DNA of 18,947 nucleotides from Acidobacteriota bacterium (lineage in GTDB: Bacteria; Acidobacteriota; Vicinamibacteria; Vicinamibacterales; 2-12-FULL-66-21), in NCBI GenBank assembly GCA_013362195.1, contig JABFWM010000081.1, positions 1 to 18,947 on the forward strand, given 5' to 3'. This document shows, piece after piece, positions 1-7,354 of the stretch. Within the stretch, counting starts at the first letter, position 1. Each line of letters begins with the position of its first letter. The translations under genes were made by a program, and so were the position numbers. The notes under the pieces are model-generated. The model saw nothing but the letters and a program-made list of their open reading frames with translations, was not told the origin of the DNA and made no database searches.

Positions 1-34
1 GCATGATCGTGAACGCAGCGGCGATGGTCGTCAT
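1..34 (-). CDS. 5' end of a gene leaving the window, possibly imuB (partial)
   Basis: An ATG at 34-32 overlaps the stop codon of the upstream RecA-like gene as ATGA (31-34), the usual sign of translational coupling. Only about eleven codons are visible (MTTIAAAFTIM), so nothing in the protein itself identifies it. In many bacteria an ImuA-type RecA-like protein is followed directly by ImuB, a Y-family polymerase-like protein, and then DnaE2. Assignment to imuB is therefore by context only. Confidence 0.35.
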   Translation of the reverse strand, partial: MTTIAAAFTIM

Positions 35-693
35 CGCGCGCGCACGACGCGCGGCGCCGGCGCGACGCCGCGGAACAGGCGCGCCCGGCTGCCGCGGCCG
101 GACCACTGCGCGGCGCTCGCCTCGAGCGCGATCGTCACGCCGCCCGGACTGCGGGCGATCCGATCGGTCCCGATCACCAGCGCCACCGTGTCGGATCCGT
201 CGACGAGGCGCGCGAGGCGCATCCACGTCGTCCACGGAAAGCGGCGGACGGCCGCGGCCGGCACGTCTGCGAGATCGAGGATGACGACGCCGAAGCCGCC
301 GGCCTGCAGCACCAGCGAAAAGGCTTTCAGGGCGCGGACCGCATCGCCCGTGTCGCGCACCCACAACACACGCGCGAGATCGACGCCGTGCGCGTCGGCG
401 GACGGCGGATCGAAGGTGTCGCACGTATCGACGAGCGCGGCCGCCTCGCCGCGAGCGGTGGCGGCCGCCAGCAGCGTCACCGCGAGCGTCAGGCGGCCGC
501 TGGACGGCGCGCCGACGATCTCCGACAGATGGCCGCGGCGGAGGCCGCCGCCGAGCGCCGCGTCGAGATCCGCGCAACCGGTCGGGGCGAGACGCTCGTG
601 CGGCGTCTCGGACCACGGCGCCGCCGTGGTGAGCGTGACGTCCAGCTTGCGGGCACGCAGGAGGGATTCGAGGGATTCGAGCGCAGCACCCAT
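31..693 (-). CDS. ImuA/RecA-like protein, probable translesion mutasome component
   Basis: About 220 residues with the plan of the RecA-like ImuA/SulA-related family. A short N-terminal helix (MGAALESLESLLRARK) leads to a region resembling the RecA core start (LAPTGCADLDAALGGGLRRG), a P-loop-like segment GAPSSGRLTLA and a Walker-B-like strand GVVILDLADV. The P-loop is degenerate: Arg-Leu replaces the usual Lys-Thr/Ser, so ATP hydrolysis is doubtful, as is common in ImuA. In known systems ImuA works with ImuB and DnaE2 in damage-induced mutagenesis. The next gene starts in an ATGA overlap. An in-frame ATG eight codons upstream (717) lies at or just ahead of the transcription start predicted from the TTGATC/TATACT promoter, so the ATG at 693 is preferred; neither start has a clear Shine-Dalgarno. 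A diverged KaiC/RecA-like protein is the main alternative. Confidence 0.6.
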   Translation of the reverse strand: MGAALESLESLLRARKLDVTLTTAAPWSETPHERLAPTGCADLDAALGGGLRRGHLSEIVGAPSSGRLTLAVTLLAAATARGEAAALVDTCDTFDPPSADAHGVDLARVLWVRDTGDAVRALKAFSLVLQAGGFGVVILDLADVPAAAVRRFPWTTWMRLARLVDGSDTVALVIGTDRIARSPGGVTIALEASAAQWSGRGSRARLFRGVAPAPRVVRAR

Positions 694-721
694 TTCGCTT
701 TTTATTCGCCTTCCCATGGCG

Positions 722-751
722 AGTATAAGCGGGCGCTCCGCACGCGATCAA
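722..751 (-). promoter_or_regulatory. sigma70-type promoter of the ImuA-like gene
   Basis: Read on the minus strand, TTGATC (751-746) and TATACT (727-722) are separated by 18 bp, close to the sigma70 consensus. The predicted transcription start falls at about 715-716, at the ATG at 717, so translation probably begins at the ATG at 693. I found no obvious LexA-type palindrome here. Confidence 0.5.
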
Positions 752-760
752 GCGATTCCG

Positions 761-781
761 GTAAGTGATACGCTGGCTTAC
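761..781. repeat. small inverted repeat at the MFS gene start
   Basis: GTAAG (761-765) and CTTAC (777-781) form an inverted repeat with an 11-bp centre. TACGCT also occurs twice (769-774 and 779-784, four bases apart). The element lies immediately before the TTG start of the exporter gene and could be an operator, but it is short and may be chance. Confidence 0.25.
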
Positions 782-783
782 GC

Positions 784-1989
784 TTGTTCCGCCGCGCCTT
801 CACGGCCTTCACCTATCGCGACTTCCGCGTTCTCTGGCTTGGCGCCTTCACCTCGACCGTCGGCAACTGGATGCAGGAGGTGGCGCAGGCCTGGCTGGTC
901 TTCGATCTGACGAAGTCGTCGTTCTATCTCGGCCTCGACGATTTCCTCGGTCAGCTCCCGATTCTGCTCTTCACGCTGGTGGGCGGGGTGGTTGCCGACC
1001 GCCACGATCGCCGCCACCTGCTGCTTGGCTCGCAGGTCGTGCAGATGTCGACCGCGTTCGTGCTCGCGGGCCTCATCCTCGCGCACGTGGTCCGCGTGCA
1101 GCACATCCTGCTGCTGTCGTTTGCCGCCGGGATGGGACAGGCGTTCGGGGGCCCCGCCTACCAGGCGCTCATTCCCTCGCTGGTGCAGAAACGCGATCTG
1201 CCCAACGCGATCGCGCTCAATTCGATCCAGTTCAATCTCGCGCGCGTCGTCGGCCCGCTGCTCGCCGGCATGACGCTGGCGGCGTGGGGCAGCGCGGCGT
1301 GCTTTGCGCTGAACGGGCTGTCGTTCCTGGTCGTGATCGTGGCGCTGCTCGGTCTCACGATCAGACACGTGCCGCCGGCCGAGAAGACATCGATCCTGCA
1401 CGATCTCAAGAGCGGGCTGCGCTATGCGAAAGGCGAGCCGGCGATCGTCGCGCTGACGATCCTCGCGTCGTTGACGACGTTCCTGGGACTGCCGCTGTTG
1501 ACGTTCCTGCCGGTGTTCGCACGCGAGATCTTTCACGGCGACATCAACCGCTTCAGCCAGATGCTGGCGATTTCCGGGATCGGTGCCGTGTGCGGCGCGC
1601 TGATCGTCGCGTGGCTGGGCCGCTTTCGCCGTATGGGGCTCGCGCTGCTGGTCGCGCAGGCGACCTTCGGCGCGTTCGTGGTGGCGTTCTCGATGTCGCG
1701 CGTGGTCGGGATCAGCTACGCGCTGCTGTTCTGCACGGGCGCGTTGCTGCTGATGGTGTTCTCGATGACGTCATCGCTGGTGCAGCTGCTCGTGCCCGAC
1801 CACCTGCGCGGGCGGGTGATGAGCATCTACATGATGGCGTTCCGCGGCGGCATGCCGCTCGGCAGCCTCGTCGCGGGCTTCGCCGCCAGCCGCACCTCCG
1901 CGCCGCTGGTGCTCGGCGTCAACGGCGTGCTGATCCTGCTCGTCGCGATGTACTTCCTCGTGAGGAGCCACGGCGTCCGAGAGCTTTGA
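784..1989 (+). CDS. MFS exporter, EntS/MFS_3 type
   Basis: 401 residues, the usual length of a 12-helix major facilitator. The N-terminus (AFTYRDFRVLWLGAFTST, then GNWMQEVAQAWLVFDLT) is the signature opening of the enterobactin-exporter-like MFS_3 family. Motif A is present as GVVADRHDRR at residues 68-77 between helices 2 and 3. Hydrophobic segments follow throughout, with a cytoplasmic middle loop near residues 195-215 (PPAEKTSILHDLKSG). It sits in the inner membrane and probably drives proton-coupled export of a small molecule; the substrate cannot be read from sequence. The start is a TTG at 784, the only reasonable start after the in-frame stop at 766-768, and it gives the expected family N-terminus. 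There is no strong Shine-Dalgarno. Confidence 0.85.
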   Translation: MFRRAFTAFTYRDFRVLWLGAFTSTVGNWMQEVAQAWLVFDLTKSSFYLGLDDFLGQLPILLFTLVGGVVADRHDRRHLLLGSQVVQMSTAFVLAGLILAHVVRVQHILLLSFAAGMGQAFGGPAYQALIPSLVQKRDLPNAIALNSIQFNLARVVGPLLAGMTLAAWGSAACFALNGLSFLVVIVALLGLTIRHVPPAEKTSILHDLKSGLRYAKGEPAIVALTILASLTTFLGLPLLTFLPVFAREIFHGDINRFSQMLAISGIGAVCGALIVAWLGRFRRMGLALLVAQATFGAFVVAFSMSRVVGISYALLFCTGALLLMVFSMTSSLVQLLVPDHLRGRVMSIYMMAFRGGMPLGSLVAGFAASRTSAPLVLGVNGVLILLVAMYFLVRSHGVREL

Positions 1990-1991
1990 CC

Positions 1992-2012
1992 GCGGGGACT
2001 TCGCCGTCCCGC
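1992..2012 (+). terminator. possible hairpin after the MFS gene
   Basis: GCGGGGAC (1992-1999) and GTCCCGC (2006-2012) form a GC stem with one bulged G and loop TTCGCC, starting 3 bp after the MFS stop. There is no T tract directly behind it, so it is only a candidate transcription end between two convergent genes. Confidence 0.3.
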
Positions 2013-2083
2013 TGCACGGGCGGCGACACATCTTCTTTCGTGATCGGCGTGATGGGCCGCCGGCCGGGGCGGGAACAGTGCGG

Positions 2084-2773
2084 CTATGCCGTGAAGATCC
2101 ACGCCGCCCCAAGCAGGATGGACGATGCGGCGACGAGAACGGCGGCGGCACGGCCGACGCGGTGGAGCGCGTGCGCGGAGAGCATGCGTGCGAGCGCGAC
2201 GCCGAAGAGCGACATCGCGAGCAGGATGCCGACGGCAAACACCGCAATCAGGCCGGCGAGCAGCGGCAGCGGCGCACCGCCGATGCGGCCGCCAAACGGC
2301 GTCAACGCGGCGAGCGCGCGCAGGCTGCTGATCGCGAACGCCGCCCCGATGATCGTCGGCAGGTGCGAGTGCGACAGGCGCGCCGGGTGGCGATCGGGAC
2401 GGCCCACGTGCAGGTGCCAGTGCGGCTGCGGCTCGCGGCCGTGCACGTGGGTGTGGCCATAGACGCGTCCGGAGAAAAGGCCGGCCAGCGCCCCCGCCCC
2501 GATCACGACGAGCAGCGTGCCGCCAAGCACTTCTCCCCCGCGCTCGACGATCGCCGGAATCGTCCAGCCCGCGAGCACGATGAGCGCCGCGCCGACGCCG
2601 AGGAGCAGCGCGTGGCCGACCGCGAAGCGGATCGCAACAGCGAGCGCGCGGGTCCGCCGCGCGGCCGGCGTCGCGACCGCGCCGTCGACCGACAGCGCCG
2701 CAATCGCCATCAGATGATCGGCGCCGAGCCCGTGGAGGAAGCCGAGAACGAGGGCGGTCGCAAGGAGCACCAA
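2084..2773 (-). CDS. NiCoT-like nickel/cobalt permease (HoxN/NixA-related)
   Basis: 229 residues with about six hydrophobic segments. The first helix carries GFLHGLGADHLMAIAAL (residues 11-27), matching the H-x4-D-H style metal signature of nickel/cobalt transporters. A long loop at about residues 106-137 is very rich in histidine (GHTHVHG, HWHLH, LSHSHLP), typical of metal-handling permeases. It is shorter than classic HoxN/NixA (about 330 residues) and closer to the compact RcnA/UreH-like membrane proteins, so the direction of transport is uncertain. It contains no cysteine, which argues against a DsbD/CcdA role despite the DsbD-alpha-like gene just upstream. The start is TTG at 2773, with GTG at 2770 as alternative; the stop of the upstream gene is 17 bp away, so the two may be co-transcribed. 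Confidence 0.7.
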   Translation of the reverse strand: MVLLATALVLGFLHGLGADHLMAIAALSVDGAVATPAARRTRALAVAIRFAVGHALLLGVGAALIVLAGWTIPAIVERGGEVLGGTLLVVIGAGALAGLFSGRVYGHTHVHGREPQPHWHLHVGRPDRHPARLSHSHLPTIIGAAFAISSLRALAALTPFGGRIGGAPLPLLAGLIAVFAVGILLAMSLFGVALARMLSAHALHRVGRAAAVLVAASSILLGAAWIFTA

Positions 2774-2781
2774 GACGGATG

Positions 2782-2787
2782 ATTATA
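2782..2787 (-). promoter_or_regulatory. consensus -10 element before the NiCoT-like gene
   Basis: A perfect TATAAT reads on the minus strand at 2787-2782, eight bases before the TTG start. No good -35 is seen at 16-18 bp. If used, it would give a nearly leaderless transcript from inside the gap between the two genes. Confidence 0.4.
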
Positions 2788-2790
2788 CCG

Positions 2791-3243
2791 TCACCGCACC
2801 GTCCACTCGAGCGGCACGTTGGTCGGCCGGTAGCAGACCGTGTCGTCGCACGCCTGGTAGCGCAGCGTGCCCTTGATCGTCAGCGGCCCGCGGCTGGTGC
2901 GGGTGACGTCCTGCACGATGCGGAACGGCTTCGCGTACACCAGCTGCGTCTCGTTGAGCGGCGCGAACACGATCTTTTCCGGCTTCGGGAATTTCGGGGC
3001 GGCGGCGGTGAACGCGGGATCCTTCTCCAACGTCAGCGAGACGACGATGAAGCCCGGCTGCCCCGGCGCGTACACGTGCATCCTGGGTTTGGGCTCGACG
3101 TCGACGACGAGCGTCGCCCGGCGCGTCGCCGCGTCTTTGACCGACGTCGCGACCTTCACGTGCATCGTCTCGATCGGCGCGGCCGTGAGCACCATCGCGA
3201 TCAGCGCGCACCACATGATCGGCATGAGGCTAGGGTATCGCAC
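2791..3243 (-). CDS. free-standing DsbD-alpha (N-terminal domain)-like periplasmic protein
   Basis: 150 residues: a hydrophobic N-terminal segment (residues 7-22, signal peptide or anchor) followed by an immunoglobulin-like beta domain. The C-terminal part GTLRYQACDDTVCYRPTNVP holds Cys132 and Cys137 in the position of the redox pair of the DsbD N-terminal domain family (PF11412), which passes electrons to periplasmic thiol proteins. The membrane (beta) and thioredoxin-like (gamma) domains of full DsbD are absent and not encoded next door, so its electron donor would be elsewhere. GTG at 3243 gives an Arg in the signal n-region. ATG at 3225 is an equally possible start, six bases after TACCCT (3237-3232), which would make it leaderless. 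A hairpin terminator of the upstream lipoprotein gene ends just before it. Confidence 0.7.
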   Translation of the reverse strand: MRYPSLMPIMWCALIAMVLTAAPIETMHVKVATSVKDAATRRATLVVDVEPKPRMHVYAPGQPGFIVVSLTLEKDPAFTAAAPKFPKPEKIVFAPLNETQLVYAKPFRIVQDVTRTSRGPLTIKGTLRYQACDDTVCYRPTNVPLEWTVR

Positions 3244-3244
3244 T

Positions 3245-3283
3245 CACAAAAGAAGGGCGGCCCCACATCCGGGAGCCGCCCCC
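3245..3283 (-). terminator. intrinsic terminator of the glycine-zipper lipoprotein gene
   Basis: On the minus strand GGGCGGCTCCC (3281-3271) pairs with GGGGCCGCCC (3264-3255) over 10 bp with one bulged T and a six-base loop, followed by TTCTTTTGT. This is a classic rho-independent terminator about 40 bp after the lipoprotein stop codon. Confidence 0.75.
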
Positions 3284-3323
3284 GACGATCCGCCGCCGAT
3301 CGTCTCCTGCCTGCGCCTGCCGC

Positions 3324-3911
3324 CTACTGCTTATGACGCGTCACCTGATCCCACAGCGTCGCGCCGCCACCGCCGATGATGGCGCCGATCGCCGCGCCCT
3401 TCTTGCCGCCCATCAGCGCGCCGAGCCCGGCGCCCCCCGCGGCCGACGATCCGATGATGACGGCGCTCTTTTTCACCGAGCGCGTCCGGCGCACCACGCG
3501 CTCCGGCGCGCGCTGATAGCTCACGCGCTGCGGCGCGGCGGCGCGCACGGGATACTGTTGCACCGGCACGACGCGCGTGTTTTCGAGCGGCACGTACTGG
3601 ACGGGGGCCGTCGCCGCGTAGGTGACGGGCACAGGCGCGGCTGGCTGATATGCGGCGGGAACGGCGGCGGGCGCCGCCGGGTACTGGCTGCTGACGCACT
3701 CGACCTGCGACACCGTCGTGCCGTTGATCGCGACCGGCCGCACGATCGCGCGCTGATTCGGCTCGCAGCTGACCGCCATCGGCGACGCGGTGGCCGCGAG
3801 CGCCTGCGCGCGTGTGTCGCTCGCGTCGCGGCTGCAGCCTACGAGCAGCAGCGCGCTCGCGCCAAGGGCCGCTGCCGCGATCATGCTGCTGTGTCCAATC
3901 GAGTGCCTCAT
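3324..3911 (-). CDS. glycine-zipper outer-membrane-type lipoprotein
   Basis: 195 residues. A lipoprotein signal with lipobox LVGC (Cys26) is followed by a low-complexity Ala/Pro/Val/Tyr/Gln linker (residues about 75-135), a basic patch (RVVRRTRSVKKS) and a C-terminal glycine zipper (about 154-184, GGAGLGALMGGKKGAAIGAIIGGG). Such zippers (SlyB/YMGG-like family) insert into or associate with membranes. Two cysteines besides the lipidated one are present (Cys49, Cys72) and may form a disulfide. The start at ATG 3911 is fixed by GGGAGGATCTC directly upstream; a 20-codon upstream extension is possible in frame but has no support. It is probably monocistronic. Cell-envelope stability is a guess; no partner is identifiable. 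Confidence 0.75.
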   Translation of the reverse strand: MRHSIGHSSMIAAAALGASALLLVGCSRDASDTRAQALAATASPMAVSCEPNQRAIVRPVAINGTTVSQVECVSSQYPAAPAAVPAAYQPAAPVPVTYAATAPVQYVPLENTRVVPVQQYPVRAAAPQRVSYQRAPERVVRRTRSVKKSAVIIGSSAAGGAGLGALMGGKKGAAIGAIIGGGGATLWDQVTRHKQ

Positions 3912-4001
3912 GAGATCCTCCCAGGTTCGGGCGCGCGGCTCGCAGTGGTCGCGGCGCCGTTGCCGAGGCATACATCAAAGGCATTGCCAGCCACGGGTCT
4001 G

Positions 4002-4019
4002 GGAAAACGCGGATTTTCC
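4002..4019. repeat. inverted repeat in the lipoprotein/DUF3891 divergent gap
   Basis: GGAAAA (4002-4007) and TTTTCC (4014-4019) flank CGCGGA, with a run of five T from 4025. It lies in the 278-bp gap between the divergent lipoprotein and DUF3891 genes and could be an operator or small hairpin. The rest of this gap holds no recognisable coding signal or PHO-like repeat. Confidence 0.3.
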
Positions 4020-4189
4020 GCCTGTTTTTGCACGCATGGGCGGATGCCCCAGCAGAAGTGTCCTCACCTGGGCTCAGCCGCGGAGGACAACGTTCAGGGC
4101 CGCGGAACACCACAGCCAATCACGGCATCATCGGTTTTGTGTTCTGCTGTCTCTTCCGCGGCCATCCTTCGATGGCCGGTGGTGTGGCG

Positions 4190-4897
4190 ATGATCATTCG
4201 ACCCGATGGCGCCTCGCTCCTCTTTATGACCCAGCCGGATCACGCGCGGCTGGCCGCTGATCTTCTCGATCAATGGACGGGGATCGGCGACCACCCGCGG
4301 CGTGACGCGCTGCGACTGGCGGCGCGCGAGCACGACAATGGCTGGCGCGAGCTCGACGAGGAGATCGTGTTCGATGGCGCCGCGGGTCGCGCGCTCGATT
4401 TCATCGACGCGCCGGACCGCGTGAAGCAACGCGTGTGGCCGCGCGGCGTCGATCGGCTGGCGGCGGCCTCGGCGTACGCGGCCGCGCTCGTCGCGCAGCA
4501 TGCGATCGCGGTCTACGATAGTCACCGTGACGAGCCGGCCTGGGCGGCGTTCTTCGCCGCGATGCGGCAGCGGCGCGACGAGCTGCGGGCGGCGGCGGGC
4601 CGCACACCCGGGGAGCTCGACGCCGATTACCTCTATCTGTCGGTGGTGGATCTGTTGTCGTTGACGTTCTGCAACGGCTGGCGCGACGGCCGCGAACGCT
4701 TCGCGGTTCGCACGTACGCTGACGATCGCGGCATCATCGTCAGTCCTTCCCCGTTCGCGGCGGCCGTGCCGCTGCGGGTGCGGGCACGCCGGCTCGCGAA
4801 CCGCCCGTACGCGTCGGCCGCGGAGATGCGCGCGGCGCTCGAAGAGGCGCCGGTCGAGATCGTCGAAGGCGAGGCGCGGGGACCAGCGGCGTCATGA
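4190..4897 (+). CDS. DUF3891 family protein
   Basis: 235 residues matching the style of the DUF3891 family (PF13030), whose function is not established. The start ATG 4190 gives the typical opening MIIRPDGASLLFMTQPDHA and is preceded by GGTGGTGTGG; ATG 4172 would add only six residues, and a longer in-frame extension to 4028 has no family support. Conserved-looking polar residues are spread in an HD-domain-like order: His18 (TQPDH), His48-Asp49 (REHDNGW), His104, His112 and Asp154. This suggests a metal-dependent helical fold, which is inference. Its stop overlaps the start of the response regulator as ATGA (4894-4897), so it is probably made together with the two-component system and may act in or on that signalling pathway. 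Confidence 0.75.
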   Translation: MIIRPDGASLLFMTQPDHARLAADLLDQWTGIGDHPRRDALRLAAREHDNGWRELDEEIVFDGAAGRALDFIDAPDRVKQRVWPRGVDRLAAASAYAAALVAQHAIAVYDSHRDEPAWAAFFAAMRQRRDELRAAAGRTPGELDADYLYLSVVDLLSLTFCNGWRDGRERFAVRTYADDRGIIVSPSPFAAAVPLRVRARRLANRPYASAAEMRAALEEAPVEIVEGEARGPAAS

Positions 4898-5574
4898 GTC
4901 GCGTGCTCGTCGTCGAGGACGATCAGGACATTGCGGATCTCATTCGGCATTACCTGCAGAAAGCCGGGCACGTTGTCGAGAGCGTCGCCTCGGGCGCCCT
5001 GGTCGCGCCGCGCGTCGTGTCGGCGCGGCCGGACCTGGTCGTGCTGGACCTGATGCTCCCCGGGATGGACGGCATGCAGGTGACGCGCCTGCTGCGCGAC
5101 AATCCCGCGACCCATGCCATCCCCATCATCATGCTGACGGCTCGTGGCGAGGAAGCGGATCGCGTCGCCGGCCTGGAAGGCGGCGCCGACGACTACGTCA
5201 CCAAGCCGTTCAGCCCGAAGGAGCTGATGGCGCGGGTGACGGCGCTGCTGCGGCGGGTGCAGCGCGTGCAGACGGACGAGAGCGTCAGCTACGGGCCGCT
5301 GACCATCGACTCCGCGCGCCACCGGGTGCTGGTTGACGGCGCGGAGGTGCGCCTGACCGCGAAGGAGTTCCTGCTGCTCCACTATCTCGTGCAGCATCGG
5401 GGACGGGTCGTGTCGCGGGATCAGCTGCTGACGGACGTGTGGGGCTACCAGTACACCGGCGGCACTCGCACCGTCGACGTACACATCCGGCGCCTGCGCG
5501 AGAAGGTGCCGTTCCTGGCCAGCGCGATCGCGACCGTGACGCAGTTCGGATACCGTCTCGAAGAACAGCCCTGA
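4894..5574 (+). CDS. phoB: PhoB-type (OmpR family) response regulator
   Basis: 226 residues: receiver domain (1-120) with acidic pair Glu8-Asp9-Asp10, phospho-acceptor Asp52 (VVLDLMLPG), Thr82 and Lys104, followed by a winged-helix DNA-binding domain (about 130-222). The recognition helix TRTVDVHIRRLREKV is close to that of PhoB. The gene overlaps the DUF3891 stop by ATGA and is followed after one base by the kinase, so the three form one operon. A low-affinity phosphate permease gene follows in convergent orientation, and the porin-pst cluster is 7 kb away, supporting phosphate control. It is likely to bind the 11-bp-period repeats described here; that is inference. A second, similar regulator lies at 17339. 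Confidence 0.85.
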   Translation: MSRVLVVEDDQDIADLIRHYLQKAGHVVESVASGALVAPRVVSARPDLVVLDLMLPGMDGMQVTRLLRDNPATHAIPIIMLTARGEEADRVAGLEGGADDYVTKPFSPKELMARVTALLRRVQRVQTDESVSYGPLTIDSARHRVLVDGAEVRLTAKEFLLLHYLVQHRGRVVSRDQLLTDVWGYQYTGGTRTVDVHIRRLREKVPFLASAIATVTQFGYRLEEQP

Positions 5575-5575
5575 C

Positions 5576-7339
5576 GTGACCTTCCGCACCAAGATCTTCC
5601 TGACCGCCCTCAGCGCCGCTGCGCTGGCCGTGCTCGCCGCCACGCTCCTCGTGTCGTGGTCGGTGCGCAATCATCTCGAAGCCCGGATCGAACACGAACT
5701 GGCGACCGAGGCCCGGCTCGCGGCGGAAGTCCTGTCGCACCGGGACGTGGCGACCGATGCGCAGCTCGACGCCGAAGCCGACGCGCTCGGCGCGATTCTC
5801 ACCGCCCGCGTCACGTTCATTGCCGCCGACGGCCGCGTCGTCGGCGACTCGCAGCTGACGCCGGAGCAGATCCAGGCGGTCGAGAACCACGGCACGCGGC
5901 CGGAGATCGTGCAGGCGCTCCGCCAGGGCGCCGGATCGGCGCGGCGCCACAGCACCACGTTGTCCGCCGACATGATGTACGTCGCGGTCCCGGTCCGCAG
6001 CGCGGCATCCCCCGACCTGGCGGTCGTCCGGCTCTCGCTGCCGCTGACGGAAGTCGATCGGCAGCTGGCGCGGGTGCGCGCCTTCGCGGCGCTCGGCTTC
6101 GGCGCCGGCGTCCTGGCGGCGGTCGTCCTGACCTGGACGCTCGCGGCGCCGCTGGCGCGGCGGCTGCGATCGATTGAAGCGCGCGCGGCCCGCTACCAGC
6201 ATGGCGACTTCGCGCGCACGACGCCCGATTACGGCGAAGACGAGATCGGCGCGGTGGCGCGGACCCTCGATGCCCTCGCCTACGAGTTCGACGCCCGCGT
6301 CGCCGCGCTCGGCGACGATCGCGCACGCATGCAGGCGATTCTCGCCGGCATGATCGAAGGAGTGATCGTCGTCAACGAACACGGGCGCCTGCAGCTCGCG
6401 AACGCGGCGGCGCGCCGCCTGCTGCGCATCGACGGCGCGGTCGAAGGACGCCACTATCCGGAGATCGTGCGGCACCCCGGCGTCGCGCGGCAGATCAGCG
6501 CGGCGCTGGCCGGTCGTGCGCCCGAAAGCGTTGAACTGACCGGCGTCGGCCGCGACGCCGCGTCAACGCTCATCGCACGCACCGCGCCGGTCGCCTCTCC
6601 GGGCGGACGCGGTGCCGTGGTCGTCCTCCACGACATCACGGATCTGAAGCGCGCCGATCAGATTCGCCGGGACTTCGTGGCGAACGTCTCACACGAGCTG
6701 CGCACGCCGCTGACCGCGATCCGCGGATACGTGGAGGCGATGGCCGATGCCGGGCCTGAGGACGCGCGTCGGTTCCTCGAAATCGTCGGCCGGCACACGC
6801 GCCGGATGGAACGGCTGGTGCACGACCTGCTGCGGCTGGCGCGGCTGGACGCCGGACAGGAAGCGCTCGACCGCGTGCCCTGCTCCGTCGAGAGCCTCTT
6901 CATGGCGGTGGAAGCCGACGTCTCGAATCTGATCGCGACGCGCCGCCAGACGGTCGCGCGCATCGTCGCGCCCGAGGCGGCGACCGTGTCAGGCGACCCG
7001 GTGAAGCTGCAGGACGCGCTGCGCAACCTGCTCGAGAACGCGACCAATTATTCCCCGGAAGGCAGCCGCATCACCATGCAGGCGGAGCGGCGGCGCGATC
7101 GCCTCGTGCTCAGCGTCGAAGACGAAGGGCCGGGCATACCCGACGCGGATCTCGAGCGCGTGTTCGAGCGCTTCTACCGCGTCGACAAGTCACGGACCCG
7201 CGACGGCCGCGATCCCGGCGGCACCGGGCTCGGCCTGGCCATCGTCAAGCACCTGATCGAACTGCACGGCGGCAGCGTTCGCGCCTCCAACCGCACTCCC
7301 CATGGCGCGGTGTTCACGATTGCACTGCCGCTCGAGTGA
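5576..7339 (+). CDS. phoR: PhoR-type sensor histidine kinase with HAMP and PAS
   Basis: 587 residues. Membrane helix 1 (about 8-30), periplasmic sensor region (31-168), helix 2 (169-192), HAMP (about 190-245), PAS-like domain (about 250-355, AGMIEGVIVVNEHGRLQLAN), HisKA with His373 in FVANVSHELRTPLT, and the HATPase domain with N box (LRNLLENATNYS, Asn484/Asn488), G1 (DEGPGIP) and G2 (GGTGLGLAIVK). All catalytic motifs are intact. HAMP-PAS-HisKA order is that of PhoR, but PhoR of Escherichia coli has almost no periplasmic domain; the large one here is closer to PhoR of Gram-positive bacteria. The start is GTG one base after the regulator stop. It would phosphorylate the upstream regulator. 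Confidence 0.88.
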   Translation: MTFRTKIFLTALSAAALAVLAATLLVSWSVRNHLEARIEHELATEARLAAEVLSHRDVATDAQLDAEADALGAILTARVTFIAADGRVVGDSQLTPEQIQAVENHGTRPEIVQALRQGAGSARRHSTTLSADMMYVAVPVRSAASPDLAVVRLSLPLTEVDRQLARVRAFAALGFGAGVLAAVVLTWTLAAPLARRLRSIEARAARYQHGDFARTTPDYGEDEIGAVARTLDALAYEFDARVAALGDDRARMQAILAGMIEGVIVVNEHGRLQLANAAARRLLRIDGAVEGRHYPEIVRHPGVARQISAALAGRAPESVELTGVGRDAASTLIARTAPVASPGGRGAVVVLHDITDLKRADQIRRDFVANVSHELRTPLTAIRGYVEAMADAGPEDARRFLEIVGRHTRRMERLVHDLLRLARLDAGQEALDRVPCSVESLFMAVEADVSNLIATRRQTVARIVAPEAATVSGDPVKLQDALRNLLENATNYSPEGSRITMQAERRRDRLVLSVEDEGPGIPDADLERVFERFYRVDKSRTRDGRDPGGTGLGLAIVKHLIELHGGSVRASNRTPHGAVFTIALPLE

Positions 7340-7354
7340 GCGGCGCAGGAATAC

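Noticed and set aside
765..2462. A 565-codon open frame on the plus strand overlapping the MFS gene
   Set aside because: Its translation is Arg/Ala-rich low-complexity sequence without family features, while the +1-shifted frame gives a textbook MFS protein. It is a high-GC shadow.
2084..2773. The six-helix membrane protein as a DsbD-beta/CcdA redox permease
   Set aside because: It lies beside a DsbD-alpha-like gene, but it contains no cysteine and has the HGLGADH motif and His-rich loop of nickel/cobalt transporters.
4028..4189. A 54-codon N-terminal extension of the DUF3891 protein
   Set aside because: The extra residues have no family resemblance, and ATG 4190 gives the usual N-terminus with a purine-rich stretch upstream.
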